Notes: generated from the letters alone by a model not told the origin. A stretch of 14,555 nt of DNA from Cristatella mucedo (GCA_009760855.2 WPIO01000259.1:162501-177055), one strand, 5' to 3'; counted from the stretch's first letter, positions 1-8,110 are shown. A program made the numbers and translations.

Positions 1-86
1 TGCCGCACTGTTCTGTGCTATGCTGTCAGAGTTGCTTGATGCATATACCCGCAAGGTGTAGAACTAAAGGCTCAACACCTAGCAAC
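1..86 (+). repeat. Right end of a duplicated block (copy 1)
   Basis: This stretch aligns base for base, with scattered substitutions, to 4658-4742; both end in the same string CTCAACACCTAGCAAC. After that string the two copies diverge completely: unique sequence follows here and a LINE tail follows at 4743. The shared stop point marks a real boundary of a repeated block. The rest of this copy lies left of the window, so its full length is unknown. I recognise no coding content or known family in it. Confidence 0.75.
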
Positions 87-367
87 AGCTACTGCAATAC
101 ATTCAAGCAGGAACTGTTAAGGCAAGTAACAGATCGGAATATACAGTGTATTTGTAAACCTGACGAGAGCTCTTACCTAAAGTGCAGGCAATATTTGCGG
201 TGAATGGAGTATACATTTAGCAGTTTAAATTTTGGATATTCTTTTCTGAAGTTTGTCTATTCTATTATAAAAAATCATTGACCAACTTGAAAACACGAAA
301 TCATGTACGTTAGTAATTTAGCTTTTCTTTATGGTAATACTTCGATCTGTTTCCATTTTTGTTTTTA

Positions 368-472
368 TCACTGGCTTAGGGCTTCCATGCTGGCATTACC
401 GAAGATCTTGTCCACTTTGCTGATGACGTCATAGCAATTGATTGTGCTGGCATCGTCAGATTCTCTGTGCTG
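368..472 (-). CDS. Possible terminal exon of an unidentified protein (minus strand)
   Basis: On the minus strand a short open frame reads SDDASTINCYDVISK and continues to NASMEALSQ, then TGA at 370-368. The residue mix looks protein-like rather than repetitive. AG dinucleotides that could be splice acceptors lie just upstream. One of them (after GCACAGAG) joins this frame in phase with the candidate exon at 834-650; another (after TGCTGCAG) is also phase-compatible but selects a different frame ending in TAA. No canonical AATAAA is visible downstream on this strand. A perfect CRE-like TGACGTCA sits inside at 424-431, probably by chance. I do not recognise the protein. This is an inference from open frame and splice phase only. 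Confidence 0.2.
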   Translation of the reverse strand, partial: QHRESDDASTINCYDVISKVDKIFGNASMEALSQ

Positions 473-649
473 CTACTCGTGTCTGCAGCATTTCACTCCA
501 TCGATTGTAGGACTAGCTAATGGCTATAGATAGCAGCTGCTTTAACGGGCCTCTCAGTGGTTCAAATTATAGTATTGTTATAATACCAGTGTTCATCTTC
601 TAATAGCAACTGACAGTCATGATGAGTTCCTGGGTGGTTCGAGTCATAC

Positions 650-834
650 CTGTCTGATCGTATTCGCTCCTGCCTCCGACACGGATTAATATTTGGAAGC
701 CACTGTAAGCTGCTGCCCCTATACAGATTAGTTGTCTCTGTGATTCAGCACAGCTTTTCCATTTCCACTCTTGAGATAAATTTAAGTCTTTGCCTTCTGT
801 ATCGACACCAAAAGCAGCCAAAGCATCGAGTGTG
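650..834 (-). CDS. Possible internal exon of an unidentified protein (minus strand)
   Basis: The minus-strand frame encodes about 61 residues, beginning TLDALAAFGVDTEGK, passing SQEWKWKSCAESQ and ending RVGGRSEYDQT. It finishes at a good donor site, CAG followed by GTATGA (GT at 649-648). The left edge is limited by an in-frame TAA just upstream, so an acceptor is needed near AG 836-835, where the pyrimidine tract is poor. The frame has no ATG start, so it can only be an internal exon. An intron of about 175 bases would separate it from the candidate terminal exon at 472-368. No domain is recognised, and it could be a chance open frame. Confidence 0.25.
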
Positions 835-1002
835 CTTTAAAGATTCTCAGTTTCTGTGGCTTTCTCGAGTTTCAGATTTGCATCCATACTTGCGTTTCTG
901 CACACACATGTTATAAACTCTTGACAAGTGACACTAGCTTCCATTAAAAAAAAAGGTAAGCTTGGCTAATCAAAGTGCCTCATTTCCAAGTTCATAAGTG
1001 AC

Positions 1003-1383
1003 TTACCAGCTATCACTGCTACTTGCACTTGGCAATAATGGTTTGCCTCTAGCAAGACTCAAACCCACGACTTGGATCGTGACGTGCGAGCATGTTAACC
1101 CTGGGCTAAGACTCAGGGGCAGCATTTGTGCACTGCTATCTAAAAGATCGAGACGGGCAGTTTTCTGATTTGATACTACTTGATATATATATATAGTGTT
1201 ATAACATTATAATTTGCTCGTAGCAATTAGCGAATGCAAGGGATAAAATAAGGAAATAAATAAGGAGATAAATATGCGCATCAGTTACCTAGAAGTAAGT
1301 TCACGACCTCTGACACTAGGCACAAAATAGGGCTCGTGAGCTGCCTTACATGTTACGTGTTTACCACTCATAGCCTTCAGCTA
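1003..1383 (-). repeat. tRNA-headed repeat, copy 1 (unnamed SINE-like family)
   Basis: About 350 bases here align collinearly with 2387-2730, from CAGCTATCACTG at the left to CACTCATAGCCTTC at the right. On the minus strand it contains a tRNA-like promoter. The box A-like TTAGCCCAGGGTTAA lies at 1109-1095, and the box B-like GGGTTTGAGTC lies at about 1066-1056. The spacing between them suits a tRNA-derived SINE head. The right part is AT-rich, with a TATATATA run near 1185. The similarity extends well beyond a tRNA, so the mobile unit is either a longer composite element or part of a segmental duplication. Confidence 0.7.
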
Positions 1384-1407
1384 CATGATGCTACATTGCT
1401 TAATCGT

Positions 1408-1858
1408 CTTCATTCTAGCGCCAGCCCATCTCTCAGATCTACTCCCCCACCAGGCCACGCATCGTACCACCCGCTTTTCGGAATCTGACAGTCTACAAAT
1501 ACCTCGTACACACCTCAAATCCTTTGGAGACCGTGCATTTAGTTCGTATGCTCCCAAAGCCCTGGAACACCCTCCCGACTTGCGTCAGAACATCCCCTGA
1601 CTTGACAACATTTAAAAAGGAACTTAAAAACAAACCTATTTAGGACAGCATTTAGTGGGTCCCTGTGATTCCTCCTTCATGTGCTTATGCATGCTGACCC
1701 TGTGCATGTCACCCCTAACCATGTCATTCTTGTTGTTTATCAAAAATGATACCACTCACCGTTCGATCGTGTTTAATTTGCAGCAAATGTAAAGCGCATA
1801 GAAAGAGATTGAGTTCTCTGAGGGCGTATCATCTGGTGCATTATTTTTATGATTATTA
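1408..1858 (+). mobile_element. 5'-truncated L2/CR1-like LINE, 3' end only
   Basis: This copy holds the last part of the LINE open reading frame plus the 3' UTR. It reads PAHLSDLLPHQATHRTTR and then RAFSSYAPKA, the conserved C-terminal segment of L2/CR1-type ORF2 proteins. An extra C after CCCAAAGCC shifts the frame where sibling copies support WNSLP. The 3' UTR ends with the family tail: TGTAAAGCGC, then GAGATTGAGTTCTCTGAGGG, then an A/T-rich end. It matches 3740-4231 and the reverse complement of 10793-11230. It lacks the reverse transcriptase and endonuclease domains and is dead. It lies directly after the tRNA-headed repeat at 1003-1383. Confidence 0.9.
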
Positions 1859-1859
1859 A

Positions 1860-2003
1860 CAGCCCGGAGTGGAGCAGTCATCTCGGCTCCAGCAGGCTGC
1901 CACCCAACATTCGTGTTTGGCACAGCAGTAGTCGGTGTGTATTCAGTTTACCCACAGAATAATACTCGGATTAGGCAGTGTACCTTGTTATTGCAGTATA
2001 TTG
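1860..2003. other. Short spacer without recognised features
   Basis: This single-copy spacer lies between two LINE 3' ends in opposite orientation. I see no coding frame, tRNA-like box or repeat in it. Confidence 0.4.
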
Positions 2004-2232
2004 ATAATAATAATAATAATAATTCACTTGATAAAGCGCCCTCAGAGAACTCAATCTCACTCTAGGCGCTTTACATTTGCTGTAAAGTGAAATGCAATTG
2101 AATGGTAAGTAAAATCATGCTTGAAAAACAAACGAGATGAATAATATGGTTAGGGGTGACATGCACAGGGTCAGCATGCAAATGTGGTTAGTGGCAGCAT
2201 GCACAGTGTCAGCACGCATAAGCACATTCATC
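2004..2232 (-). mobile_element. LINE 3' UTR fragment (minus strand)
   Basis: The fragment begins with an (AAT)n tract, the reverse complement of the LINE (ATT)n tail, followed by the tail hairpin (AAAGCGCCCTCAGAGAACTC). It then carries 3' UTR up to the CAGCACGCATAAGCACAT segment. It aligns closely with 10793-11020 and with the reverse complement of 3985-4231. Similarity stops near 2232, so this copy is 5'-truncated within the 3' UTR and contains no coding sequence. It is tail to tail with the copy ending at 1858. Confidence 0.9.
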
Positions 2233-2386
2233 TGCTATATCTGTGATGCCTAACTAGCTTTTCATGGACAGCTCAAGGTTAAGTTATTACTATGACTTAA
2301 ACAGTTTCCCAAAAGAATCTTAGCAGTAAAGGCGATGTACTAAGCGGTTAAAATCGGACAGATTTTGCTAAATTCAAAAGAGACTT

Positions 2387-2730
2387 GACAGCTATCACTT
2401 GCACTTGGCAATAATGGTTTGCCTGTAGCTCAAGGCTCAAACCCACTGCTTGGATTGTGACGTTGAGCATGTTAACCCTGGGCTAAGACTCAGGGGCAAC
2501 ATGTGTACACTGCTATCTAACAGATCGAGACAGGCTCCTGTAGGCAGTTTCCTGATTAGCTACTACCTGATATATAGTGTTATGACATTATAATTTGCAC
2601 ACAGCAGTGAACACATGTGAGGAATGAGGAAGATTAAGATGTGCACCAGGCTACCGGGAAGTTGAGTTCACGACCTCTGACACTAGGCACGAAATTGGGC
2701 TGCTACTTGTTGATCACTCATAGCCTTCTT
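2387..2730 (-). repeat. tRNA-headed repeat, copy 2
   Basis: This is the second direct copy of the unit at 1003-1383. The most conserved stretch is CATGTTAACCCTGGGCTAAG with its flanks at about 2468-2498, which is the tRNA-like box A on the minus strand. The right half again contains TATATAGTGTTATGACATTA and the segment CGACCTCTGACACTAGGCAC. Small indels separate the copies. In copy 1 the right edge runs into a LINE; here it runs into a SINE at 2741. Both edges therefore coincide with retroelement junctions. Confidence 0.7.
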
Positions 2731-2740
2731 CGTTTGACTT

Positions 2741-2893
2741 TGCCGAGTTGGTTTGGTCCAGTGGTTACGGTGCTCACCATGACCAAGGTTTGGCTGAGGT
2801 CTTGGGTTCGAGCCCGAGGCATATGTGAAGCACCTAAGTAGAGATTAGGTTCTCGTAGGGCGCTATACAGTATTATATCTTATGGTATTATTA
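2741..2893 (+). mobile_element. tRNA-derived SINE with a LINE-type 3' tail
   Basis: The RNA polymerase III box A (TGGTCCAGTGG, 2754-2764) and box B (GGTTCGAGCCC, 2805-2815) are well spaced and near consensus, which identifies a tRNA-derived head. The 3' part (AGCACCTAAGTAGAGATTAG, then CTCGTAGGGCGCTATA) resembles the 3' hairpin tail of the LINE in this window and ends in an A/T-rich run. Related copies lie on the minus strand at 6965-7107 and 9978-10087. The element encodes no protein. By the established LINE/SINE model it would have been mobilised in trans by a LINE sharing this tail. Confidence 0.85.
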
Positions 2894-3139
2894 TTTCTTC
2901 AGGTTAATTTACTAATTAGAAGAATTAGGAGTTAAACTAGTGCACTTTTCATTAGGAGTCTAATAATCGTGGCCATATCTCAGACTGGTTGTGCAAATGA
3001 ATCACTTTCTCCTCATTTATTCGTTTTATATTCATTTCACGTGGTTTGGTCTTGTTGAACAGTCAGTAGCTGCTACCAAGCTCTTGTGAATTAGTCAATC
3101 TGCCTGTTGTCATTGGGTCCTGGACCTGGGGATAAGGTT

Positions 3140-4231
3140 ATGGCCTTGCTTTGATCCCTCCCAGCCTTCGAGCACTTCAGATGCACTCAACTCACTTGCT
3201 GCATGTATTGATGGCATCCGCACATGGATGGCAGCAAATTTTCTAAAACTAAATGACGATAAAACTAAGTTACTAGTTATGGGCAGACCCAATGTGATTC
3301 AGAAACTGGAAAGGCTGCCCCTCAAAATTGGCTCTGCCAGCATATCTCCTGTTGAATCAGCTCGAAATCTAGGTGTCATATTCCAAAGTGACCTCTCGTT
3401 AGACGACCATATCAGCTCCACAGTCAAATCTGCCTATTTTCAGCTTCATAACGTTGCTAAAATTCAGGCTTGTTTAGATAAGGATACCACGACTAAGTTG
3501 GTCCGTGCATTCGTGACATCCCGTCTCGACTTCTGCAACTCACTTCTTACTGGCCTACCAGCATGTGCGATTAGGCGATTGCAGCTGGTGCAAAACTGTG
3601 CAGCTAGGCTTGTCTGTCGTGAGCATCGCAGCTGCCACATTACACCACTTCTCGCCGACCTGCACTGGCTACCAGTCAAGCAACGGATTGACTTCAAGGT
3701 TCTGTCGCTCACTTTTTGGTCACTTCATTCTTTGGCTCTAACCTACCGCTAAGATATACTCCCCCATCAGGCCAAGCATCGTACCACCAGCTTTTCGGAA
3801 TCAAACAGTTTACAAATACCCAAATCATGCAAACCTCAAATCCTTTAGAGACCGAGCGTTTAGTTCGTATGCTCCCAAAGCCTGAAACTCCCTCCCGACC
3901 TACATCAAAACATCCCCTAACCTGACCACATTTAAAAAGAAAGTAAAAACACCTATTTAGGACAGCATTTAGTGGGTCCCTGTGATTCGTCCTTGATGTG
4001 CTTATGCGTGCTGACACTGCATGCTGCCACTAACCACATTTGCACTGCACGCTGACCCTGTGCATGTCACCCCTAACCATGTTACATGGACTCATTTTGT
4101 TTGTATATCCAGCATGATATTACTCACCATTCTATTGCATTTCCCTTTGCAGCAAATGTAAAGCGCCTAGACAGAGATTGAGTTCTCTGAGGGTGCTTTA
4201 TAAAGTGAATAATAATTATTATTATTATTAT
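3140..4231 (+). mobile_element. 5'-truncated L2/CR1-like LINE, about 1.1 kb
   Basis: Similarity to the minus-strand copy at 10793-12640 starts just after the point where that copy encodes the YADD catalytic motif. This copy therefore begins inside the reverse transcriptase, at the thumb side. It continues through the C-terminal region (3228-3752), the 3' UTR and the tail hairpin (4162-4197), ending in (ATT)n at about 4215-4231. It has no endonuclease and no catalytic reverse transcriptase core. The family call rests on the HWLPVKQRIDFKVLSL and SDLLPHQA-type C-terminal motifs and on the TGTAAAGCGC tail with (ATT)n, both typical of L2-type elements. Confidence 0.92.
3144..3752 (+). pseudogene. 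LINE ORF2 C-terminal fragment, interrupted by a stop
   Basis: The open frame covers LCFDPSQPSS, then the W-MAANFLKLNDDKTKLLVMG segment (thumb region after motif C), RNLGVIFQSDLSLDDHISS, and HWLPVKQRIDFKVLSLTF. The methionine at 3228 is internal to the ORF2 protein and is not a true start, because a Trp codon precedes it. The frame stops at 3750-3752, where the sibling copies encode Ser in AYLSD; TCA has become TAA. Coding similarity continues beyond the stop and then loses frame near 3830-3840. It is a dead fragment of a polyprotein that would normally include endonuclease and reverse transcriptase. Confidence 0.88.
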
Positions 4232-4367
4232 GGCAGACATTCCTGTAATGGCCTCCTCTAGCAGGGGTGATAGCTGCTAAGGCTTGTTGACGATCATGTT
4301 CGTTGATGGATGTTAACTTGCAGTCAGATTTCTCGAGTATTTACTTTCCCACCATAGGACAAAGAGA

Positions 4368-4403
4368 ACGAGAGAGAGAGAGAGAGTGAGTGAGTGAGAG
4401 AGA
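4368..4403 (+). repeat. Short GA microsatellite
   Basis: This is an imperfect GAGA/GTGA tract of about 36 bases inside duplication unit 1. The corresponding tract in unit 2 (4921-5240) is roughly nine times longer. Confidence 0.95.
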
Positions 4404-4657
4404 GGTCCGGTCAGGCCGAACGGCAGGAATGCTATGGTGGGTACCCTTAGGCCAAGCGACACAAGGGAAGTGTCCTTTCCGACATTCCAAAGTTGCAGCC
4501 CTTGACGCATTTGTCCTTGTAGACTGTCTTGGCAAACCCATTGACGACGTTAGTGTCTCTAAGGATGGTGCTGGAGCTGGTGACGTGGCAGGTGAGCTCA
4601 CATTTTAGGACATATTGCCAATCTATGACTTTCTGCTGCCGAGCCACTGGCATGCAT

Positions 4658-4742
4658 GCTGCACTGTCCTGCGTTATGCCGTCAGAGTTGCTTGATGTAT
4701 ATGTCCGCAAGGGCTTGAACTAAATGCTCAACACCTAGCAAC
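4658..4742 (+). repeat. Right end of duplicated block (copy 2)
   Basis: This matches 1-86, including the identical terminal string CTCAACACCTAGCAAC. The next base begins the LINE tail that opens duplication unit 2, so a repeat boundary and the duplication breakpoint coincide. Confidence 0.75.
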
Positions 4743-4743
4743 G

Positions 4744-5098
4744 AGAGATTGAGTTCTCTGAGGGTGCTTTATAAAGTGAATTATTATTATTATTATTATT
4801 ATTATGGCAGGCATTCCTGTAATGGCCTCCTCTAGGATGGGTGATAGTTGCTAAGGCTTGTTGGCGATCATGTTCGTTGATGGATGTTAGCATGGAGTCA
4901 GATTTCGAGTATTTACCGTAGGAGAGAGAGAGAGAGACAGAAAGTGAGTGAGAGAGTGAGAGTCAGTCACAGACAAAGACACACAGAGACAGAGAGAGAG
5001 AGGGACAGAGAGAGAGAGGGAGAGGGAGGGAGAGGGAGGGAGGGGGAGAGAGAGTCGGTCGGATACAAAGACACACAGAGACAATTTGAGACAGAGAA

Positions 5099-5172
<74 letters not shown>

Positions 5173-5311
5173 TCAGAGACAAAGACACACAGAGCGACAG
5201 AGACACAGGGAGAGAGAGAGAGAAAGAGAGAGAGATGGGAGATAGGTCAGATCTGGCCGAACGGCAGGTACGCTATGGTGGGTACCCTTAGCCCAAGTGG
5301 CACAAGGGAAC
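4744..5311 (+). repeat. Direct duplication, unit 2 (starts with a truncated LINE tail)
   Basis: The unit opens with about 62 bases of LINE 3' end (AGAGATTGAGTTCTCTGAGG through the ATT run). It then repeats the unique flank of the LINE at 3140-4231, the GA tract in expanded form, and the post-GA segment ending CACAAGGGAA. Because the LINE tail and its downstream flank move together, the copy arose either by a genomic duplication with a breakpoint inside the LINE tail or by retrotransposition of a read-through LINE transcript (3' transduction). Confidence 0.8.
4921..5240 (+). repeat. Large compound GA/CA-type microsatellite
   Basis: This is about 320 bases of purine-rich repeat. It contains an uninterrupted (AG)33 at 5103-5168, flanked by partly duplicated interrupted segments with GTCAGTCA and ACAAAGACACACAGAG on both sides of the pure run. 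Open frames through it give poly(Arg-Glu) on one strand and poly(Ser-Leu) on the other; these are artefacts of the dinucleotide repeat. Confidence 0.97.
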
Positions 5312-6964
5312 CTTTGTCTGCCACTACAAGACGTGTGGTTCAGGTAGGCCTTACCTGGAGAGAGTTGGCCGTACAGCTGGCAAACAACTGGGTAGCCAGC
5401 GGTTGCTATAAGCTCATTCGCATAGTCTAAACGATTTAGTTATATTACCTTGCCTTTATTGCTGCCCTGGGTCCGACCATAAGTACAAAGTGCTCTTAAT
5501 TTACGAAATAGGTTGGCCATTGGAGTGTTGAAACTGGCAATTCTCCATTGCCTGCTGAAAGTGGGAGTGATAACCACTAAGGCTATAAAGTGACTATATA
5601 AATGTGAATATTGCTTCAACTGCCCTGTAATAATTCAAGCTGAGGAAGCAGACGGAGTCTGATCGCATTTGCTGAGCCACGACAAAGCTACCTAGTCCGT
5701 CAGGAGCCTCTGGCCGGTGAGAGCTGCCGACTTCCGACCGGACGCTGTGCTTCACTTGTCAGTTCTTTTGCTGACAGGAACGCTGCTACGTGGGAACGCC
5801 AGGCTATAAATAGATTCTGACATGCTAAGCCGTGGCTATAGGAGTAAGGCAGCTTCACTAGCTAGCTGCACGTCCTGACGGCCTCAACTGCAAGCTGGCA
5901 TAGAGCCTCTTCGTATTGCTCATGTTGGACTAGCTTTTACGGCAGTTGGCAGCCTATGGGCATGTGATAGAAGCAAAGAGGGAAATGTTATCATATCGTA
6001 TTTGGTGGGGATCTGTGACTGCTCCATCATCGTCGTCTCTTTTCTGCACTATCTGGATATCTACACTGGTGCAGATATTTTCTGAATTGCAGCCAAGGTA
6101 TGAAGGTATGTATTTTCTACTTGGTCTCAATGTGGCTATGCCTAGCTAGTTCTTACCGGTTTATAATCGAAAGTGCCTGTAGGTGAACCAAAGAAACGCT
6201 GAGGAGTAATTAGATTCATGGCTCTCATTTGGAATGCTGCTTGACCCCATGAGATTGTCCTCTTAAGAGAATGAATTGACTGGTACATGCTGTTGTAAAT
6301 AGACTTGTGTGACCTGTGCCCTTCAATAGAAAAACTGGCTGTTACAGCATGACCTAGCTGACTGCTGAAGACGGTTGCATCAAGGTTCTGGCGGTAGGAA
6401 CAAACTATTCTAGGTTTCTGGCGGGCAGGGACGATATGGGGGGGGGTTGGACGCGACATTAGCCATGTGGAATTGTAATGCATGGTTCGCTGCATGTTTT
6501 CGGCCAGAGGTTGTGCAAGCAAGTAGTTCTGAGTGTGTCTTGTTTGGCTTTAGCACGCCAGGCATTATACTTGCTATCTGCTGCATGCATGTCAGATCAA
6601 GATATCTTTCAGTGACTTGTAACGCACGTGGTAAGACATTTTGTTCACTTCGGGCACTATGCAAACGTGGTATTATAATTATGGGTGTAATGGCAGTCTA
6701 CCTGCAATGAATAAGTATCGTGTTTCTATTTTACTTGTCCTATGGGTAGAAAGGGTTGTCTCTGCATTGGTAGGCAAAGAAAAGAGAAGTGATTTGTACA
6801 TGCAGAACAAGCAATGATAGTGACAAAATGGCCGAGACAGCAAGAGCTTGTAGTTGCAATGATGAAATAGGGTCACTCTCGCATAGGGTGTGAGGTAAAG
6901 AATGGATGAGTAATTTGTATCTCGCTAATTAAGAAGTGTAAATGCGCTAACTGTGCTGAAGTCA
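5312..6964. other. Long stretch without a supported gene
   Basis: I find no recognisable protein, RNA gene or retroelement here. A possible degenerate third copy of the GGTGATAGCTGCTAAGGCT segment of the neighbouring duplication lies near 5540-5585. TATAAATA occurs at 5805-5812, preceded by a small hairpin (TGTCAG and CTGACA near 5757-5776), which could be a core promoter but has no gene to serve. A run of nine G occurs at 6438-6446. Open frames on both strands at 6410-6710 overlap, and neither shows a domain or convincing splice sites. Confidence 0.4.
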
Positions 6965-7107
6965 TATATTATTCATTTATATAGCGCCCCAAGACAACTT
7001 AATCTCTATTCAGGCGCTTCACTTATGCCTCGGGGCTCGAGCCCACGACCTCAGTCAGACCTTGGTCGGGGCGAGCACTTTAACCGCTAGACCAAACCAG
7101 CTCGGCA
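6965..7107 (-). mobile_element. tRNA-derived SINE (minus strand)
   Basis: Read on the minus strand this starts GCCGAGCTGGTTTGGTCTAG, with box A at 7094-7084. Box B lies at about 7044-7034 within GGGCTCGAGCCC, which is itself a 12-base palindrome. It then runs into the LINE-like tail AAGCGCCTGAATAGAGATTA and GGGGCGCTATATAAATGAAT. It is the same family as 2741-2893 and more complete than the copy at 9978-10087. Confidence 0.87.
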
Positions 7108-7279
7108 TCATAGGCAGCACTTATGCACGCCCTGCGAGTGTTAGAATGCATGTACGGAATTGAATGAGTATGTGTATACCCGAACACAGTTAGCTTGAAT
7201 ATGCAGACTTAGTAAGTGTGTCATGGTATTGGAGGCGAGAGCCTATAACATTTGACAGGGTCACTGGAAATCTCTATAG

Positions 7280-7440
7280 TTGTGCATTAAGGGACCAGTC
7301 TCCTTTGATGAAACATCATCAAATGAGCAGGCAAGAGGCCGTGGATTGGTTGTGTTGATTACTGAGGACCAGGCCAGTTTAGAAAAGCTACCTCAGTCAC
7401 CTTGTTCCGCTGTTGAGAATGAACTCAGCACAAAGAATTG
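7280..7440 (+). CDS. Possible internal exon of an unidentified protein
   Basis: A plausible acceptor (AATCTCTATAG, AG at 7278-7279) opens a 53-codon frame reading KGPVSFDETSSNEQARGRG, then LVVLITEDQASLEKLPQ. It closes at a good donor, TTG followed by GTGAGC (GT at 7441-7442), in phase 2. The composition is protein-like. No ATG begins the frame, and it reaches TGA if the donor is not used. It lies upstream of the beta-propeller exon on the same strand, but none of the stronger acceptors near 8095-8118 restores the frame from this donor. Whether both belong to one gene is unresolved. Confidence 0.27.
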
Positions 7441-7473
7441 GTGAGCTTTGTGCAGATAGATTTAAAGGCTAAA

Positions 7474-7692
7474 CCTCGGATTCTTTAGAGACTGTGCCTT
7501 TAGTTCGTGTGCTCCCAAAGCCCGTTGGCTTACCCTGTGCTTGCTACCACTAAATATGTTGATCTTGTTATTTATTAAGCATGCTTCCACAAACCATTCG
7601 ATCGTGCTTGCTTCGCAGCAAATGTAAAGTGCCTTGAAAGAGATGTAGTTCTCTGAGGGTGCTTTATTAAATGTAATATTATTATTATTATT
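7474..7692 (+). mobile_element. LINE 3' end with internal deletion
   Basis: The copy starts in the conserved C-terminal codons (TTTAGTTCGTGTGCTCCCAA). It then jumps from CCCAAAGCCC straight into the 3' UTR, skipping roughly 180 bases present in sibling copies. It continues to GCAAATGTAAAGTGCC, the AGTTCTCTGAGGGTGCTTTA hairpin arm and an ATT run. It encodes nothing usable. Confidence 0.85.
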
Positions 7693-7699
7693 CTTAAAA

Positions 7700-8110
7700 T
7701 AAAACCAGGCATCTTGCAACAGTGCAGTCAAGCAACGAAAGGTGAACGTAGTACAAAATTCGCACAACATTTCATTGTATAAACAAGCTTTAAGTTAACT
7801 TTGTAAAAGGACCCATCAGCTTGCACAAGTGCACAGTGCAAGAGTCTCTCTGGTCTCTCTGCTGCTGCCTGCATTCACACGATGCAGCGTTCATTGTAGC
7901 GATAAGACCAAGCGTCTTGCAACGGTGCGGTCAAGAATCGAAAAGTCGTACGACCTTTTATTGTATTATTATTATTTATTTGTGCAAGATAAATAACTTG
8001 TAAAATGTAAAATAACCTGTAAAAATTAGCGCAGTGCACGAGTCTCTCTCGTCTCATGCAGCGCTCTGCTGCTGTCTGTATTCACACGATGCAGCGTTCG
8101 TTGTAGCAGA
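7700..8110 (+). repeat. Two-copy tandem duplication of about 200 bp
   Basis: Unit 1 (about 7703-7905) and unit 2 (about 7906-8108) share the start CTTGCAACAGTGCAGTCAAG / CTTGCAACGGTGCGGTCAAG. They also share the end, with GAGTCTCTCT and then ATTCACACGATGCAGCGTTC. The middle is more diverged, and unit 2 carries an ATT run there. The second unit's pyrimidine-rich end (TCTCTCTCGTCTC, CTCTGCTGCTGTCTG) leads directly into the long coding exon, with several AG dinucleotides between 8093 and 8117. The repeat may therefore supply that exon's splice acceptor. Confidence 0.75.

Larger units (their letters stand above)
4173..4743 (+). repeat. Direct duplication, unit 1
   Basis: This unit starts inside the LINE tail hairpin and includes the flank GGCAGACATTCCTGTAATGG. 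It continues with a GA microsatellite at about 4368-4403, then the segment GGCCGAACGGCAGG and GCTATGGTGGGTACCCTTAG to about 4472. All of that is repeated at 4744-5311, offset by 571 bases at the left. The last part (4472-4743) is not repeated on the right, but its end (4658-4742) recurs at 1-86. A minus-strand open frame with several cysteines (4710-4447) crosses it; I do not consider it supported. Confidence 0.8.

Noticed and set aside
424-431. Perfect CRE site TGACGTCA (also at 8188-8195)
   Set aside because: An 8-base palindrome is expected by chance at modest frequency; one copy is within the propeller coding exon and neither is in a promoter context.
3228-3292. Methionine at 3228 as the start of a standalone gene
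   Set aside because: It is internal to LINE ORF2: the matching region of the minus-strand copy continues upstream through the YADD motif, and a Trp codon precedes the Met.
4447-4710. Minus-strand Cys-containing frame with ELTCHVTSSS and KDKCVKGCNFG
   Set aside because: It looks superficially like a secreted Cys-rich domain, but the cysteine spacing fits no family I know, splice sites are weak, and it spans a repeat boundary at 4658.
4884-5430. Long open frames with Arg-Glu or Ser-Leu repeats on both strands
   Set aside because: They are translations of the GA microsatellite. A dinucleotide repeat has no stops in these frames, and no protein features flank them.
5300-5430. Frame with GLTWRELAVQLANNW, faintly like a Death-domain helix
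   Set aside because: There is only one short helix-like match, no continuation of a Death fold, and the frame begins in the GA microsatellite.
5805-5812. TATAAATA as a core promoter
   Set aside because: No start codon, first exon or downstream gene can be tied to it; noted only within the region entry.
6410-6710. Overlapping frames on both strands of 84-87 residues
   Set aside because: No domain, no convincing splice sites, and no way to prefer a strand.
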